Of a DNA stretch of 5,351 bases, positions 4,980-5,351 are shown piece after piece; the first letter of the stretch is position 1, and each line of letters opens with the position of its first letter. The position numbers and the translations under genes were made by a program. The notes below the pieces were generated by a model. It had not been told where the DNA came from, did not search any database, and saw only the letters and a list, made by a program, of their open reading frames with translations. This stretch comes from Bacillota bacterium (lineage in GTDB: Bacteria > Bacillota > Bacilli > Bacillales_B > DSM-18226). The DNA lies in the NCBI GenBank assembly GCA_030705665.1, contig JAUZQA010000308.1, positions 1 through 5,351 of the forward strand. Direction: 5' to 3'.

Positions 4980-5351
4980 CTATTCTTGTGTGTAATTCGC
5001 AAATTGAATATCCAATGTGCGAAGATATGTTTGAAGACCAGCATCTTGAATTGGAATAATAAACGCTGCTTCCCCGGATTCATTATGGTGAGAGTGCCAT
5101 AATCCAGGTGGTGTAACGAAAGCTTTTCCTGTTTCCCAATCCACGCGGATAGGATCAATGATTTGCTGGGTAACTGGATCAATTTTATCTCCAACCAATG
5201 TATACGTGCCAGGTGCTGCATATGCGACAAAGTCAAGCGCTACTGATTTATGGCTATGCGGAGCTTGGTTAGATCCCACTGGAACGATACCAAACATTGC
5301 CCATAATACGTGCGTAATGGTAAGTGTTTGGTCAAATTTTTGGTTGTTTAA
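4980..5351 (-). CDS. Cupin-domain protein, gentisate 1,2-dioxygenase-like, C-terminal part (runs off right edge)
   Basis: The open frame continues to the last base, so the 5' part is missing; 123 residues plus a TAG stop remain. Read from the edge it begins LNNQKFDQTLTITHVLWAMF, with no start in context; the Met in that stretch is internal. One cupin barrel is visible. Motif 1 has the metal-binding HSH after a conserved Gly but lacks the usual Glu, ending LDFV instead. Motif 2, GKAFVTPPGLWHSHHN, fits the canonical G-x5-PxG-x2-H-x3-N pattern exactly. The HxH plus His layout without Glu, and the ending AAFIIPIQDAGLQTYLRTLDI, recall the C-terminal cupin of gentisate dioxygenases, which use Fe(II) to open aromatic rings. 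The substrate cannot be told from this fragment. A two-cupin full-length protein is likely but unseen. Confidence 0.75.
   Translation of the reverse strand, partial: LNNQKFDQTLTITHVLWAMFGIVPVGSNQAPHSHKSVALDFVAYAAPGTYTLVGDKIDPVTQQIIDPIRVDWETGKAFVTPPGLWHSHHNESGEAAFIIPIQDAGLQTYLRTLDIQFANYTQE

Noticed and set aside
4958..5236. 92-codon minus-strand frame overlapping the cupin gene
   Set aside because: The overlapping frame carries perfect cupin motifs and stays open to the window edge; this one has no recognisable features.

Overview
The window looks like a chromosomal segment of a low-GC Bacillaceae bacterium. The basis is AT-rich DNA, strong AGGAGG-type ribosome binding sites, GTG starts, a menaquinol oxidase operon of Bacillus type, a DUF1450 protein and a YocH-like LysM/3D wall protein with a textbook WalR box. 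No rRNA, tRNA, transposase, integrase or CRISPR array is visible.

Layout from left to right. (1) Positions 1-1104, minus strand: the start of the qox operon, with qoxA complete and qoxB running off the left edge (54 codons present). (2) Positions 1105-1483: non-coding, with two hairpin terminators that serve the next minus-strand operon. (3) Positions 1484-3321, minus strand: a two-gene operon of an Alp7A/ParM-like bacterial actin (384 aa) followed 17 nt later by an unrecognised, strongly acidic 221-aa protein with two related coiled-coil segments. A good sigma-A promoter (TAGACA, 17 nt, TATAAT) lies just upstream. (4) Positions 3322-3750: a divergent control region of about 430 bp. Besides the actin promoter it holds a perfect WalR (YycF) box facing the gene to the right. 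(5) Positions 3751-4581, plus strand: a secreted wall protein with a signal peptide, two LysM repeats and a 3D domain (YocH type), closed by a strong bidirectional terminator. (6) Positions 4631-4873, minus strand: a small DUF1450 four-cysteine protein. (7) Positions 4980-5351, minus strand: the C-terminal 123 residues of a cupin protein of gentisate-dioxygenase-like type, cut by the right edge and followed by its own terminator.

Most of the window is ordinary core gene content: respiration and cell-wall turnover. The part worth a second look is the actin operon. Plasmid-type segregation actins usually sit beside a small DNA-binding adaptor and an array of centromere repeats. Here the neighbours look chromosomal, the partner is acidic and coiled-coil, and no clear iteron array is seen. 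The operon also shares its upstream region with a gene that appears to be WalR-controlled. A non-segregation or remodelled role is possible, but this is inference from context.
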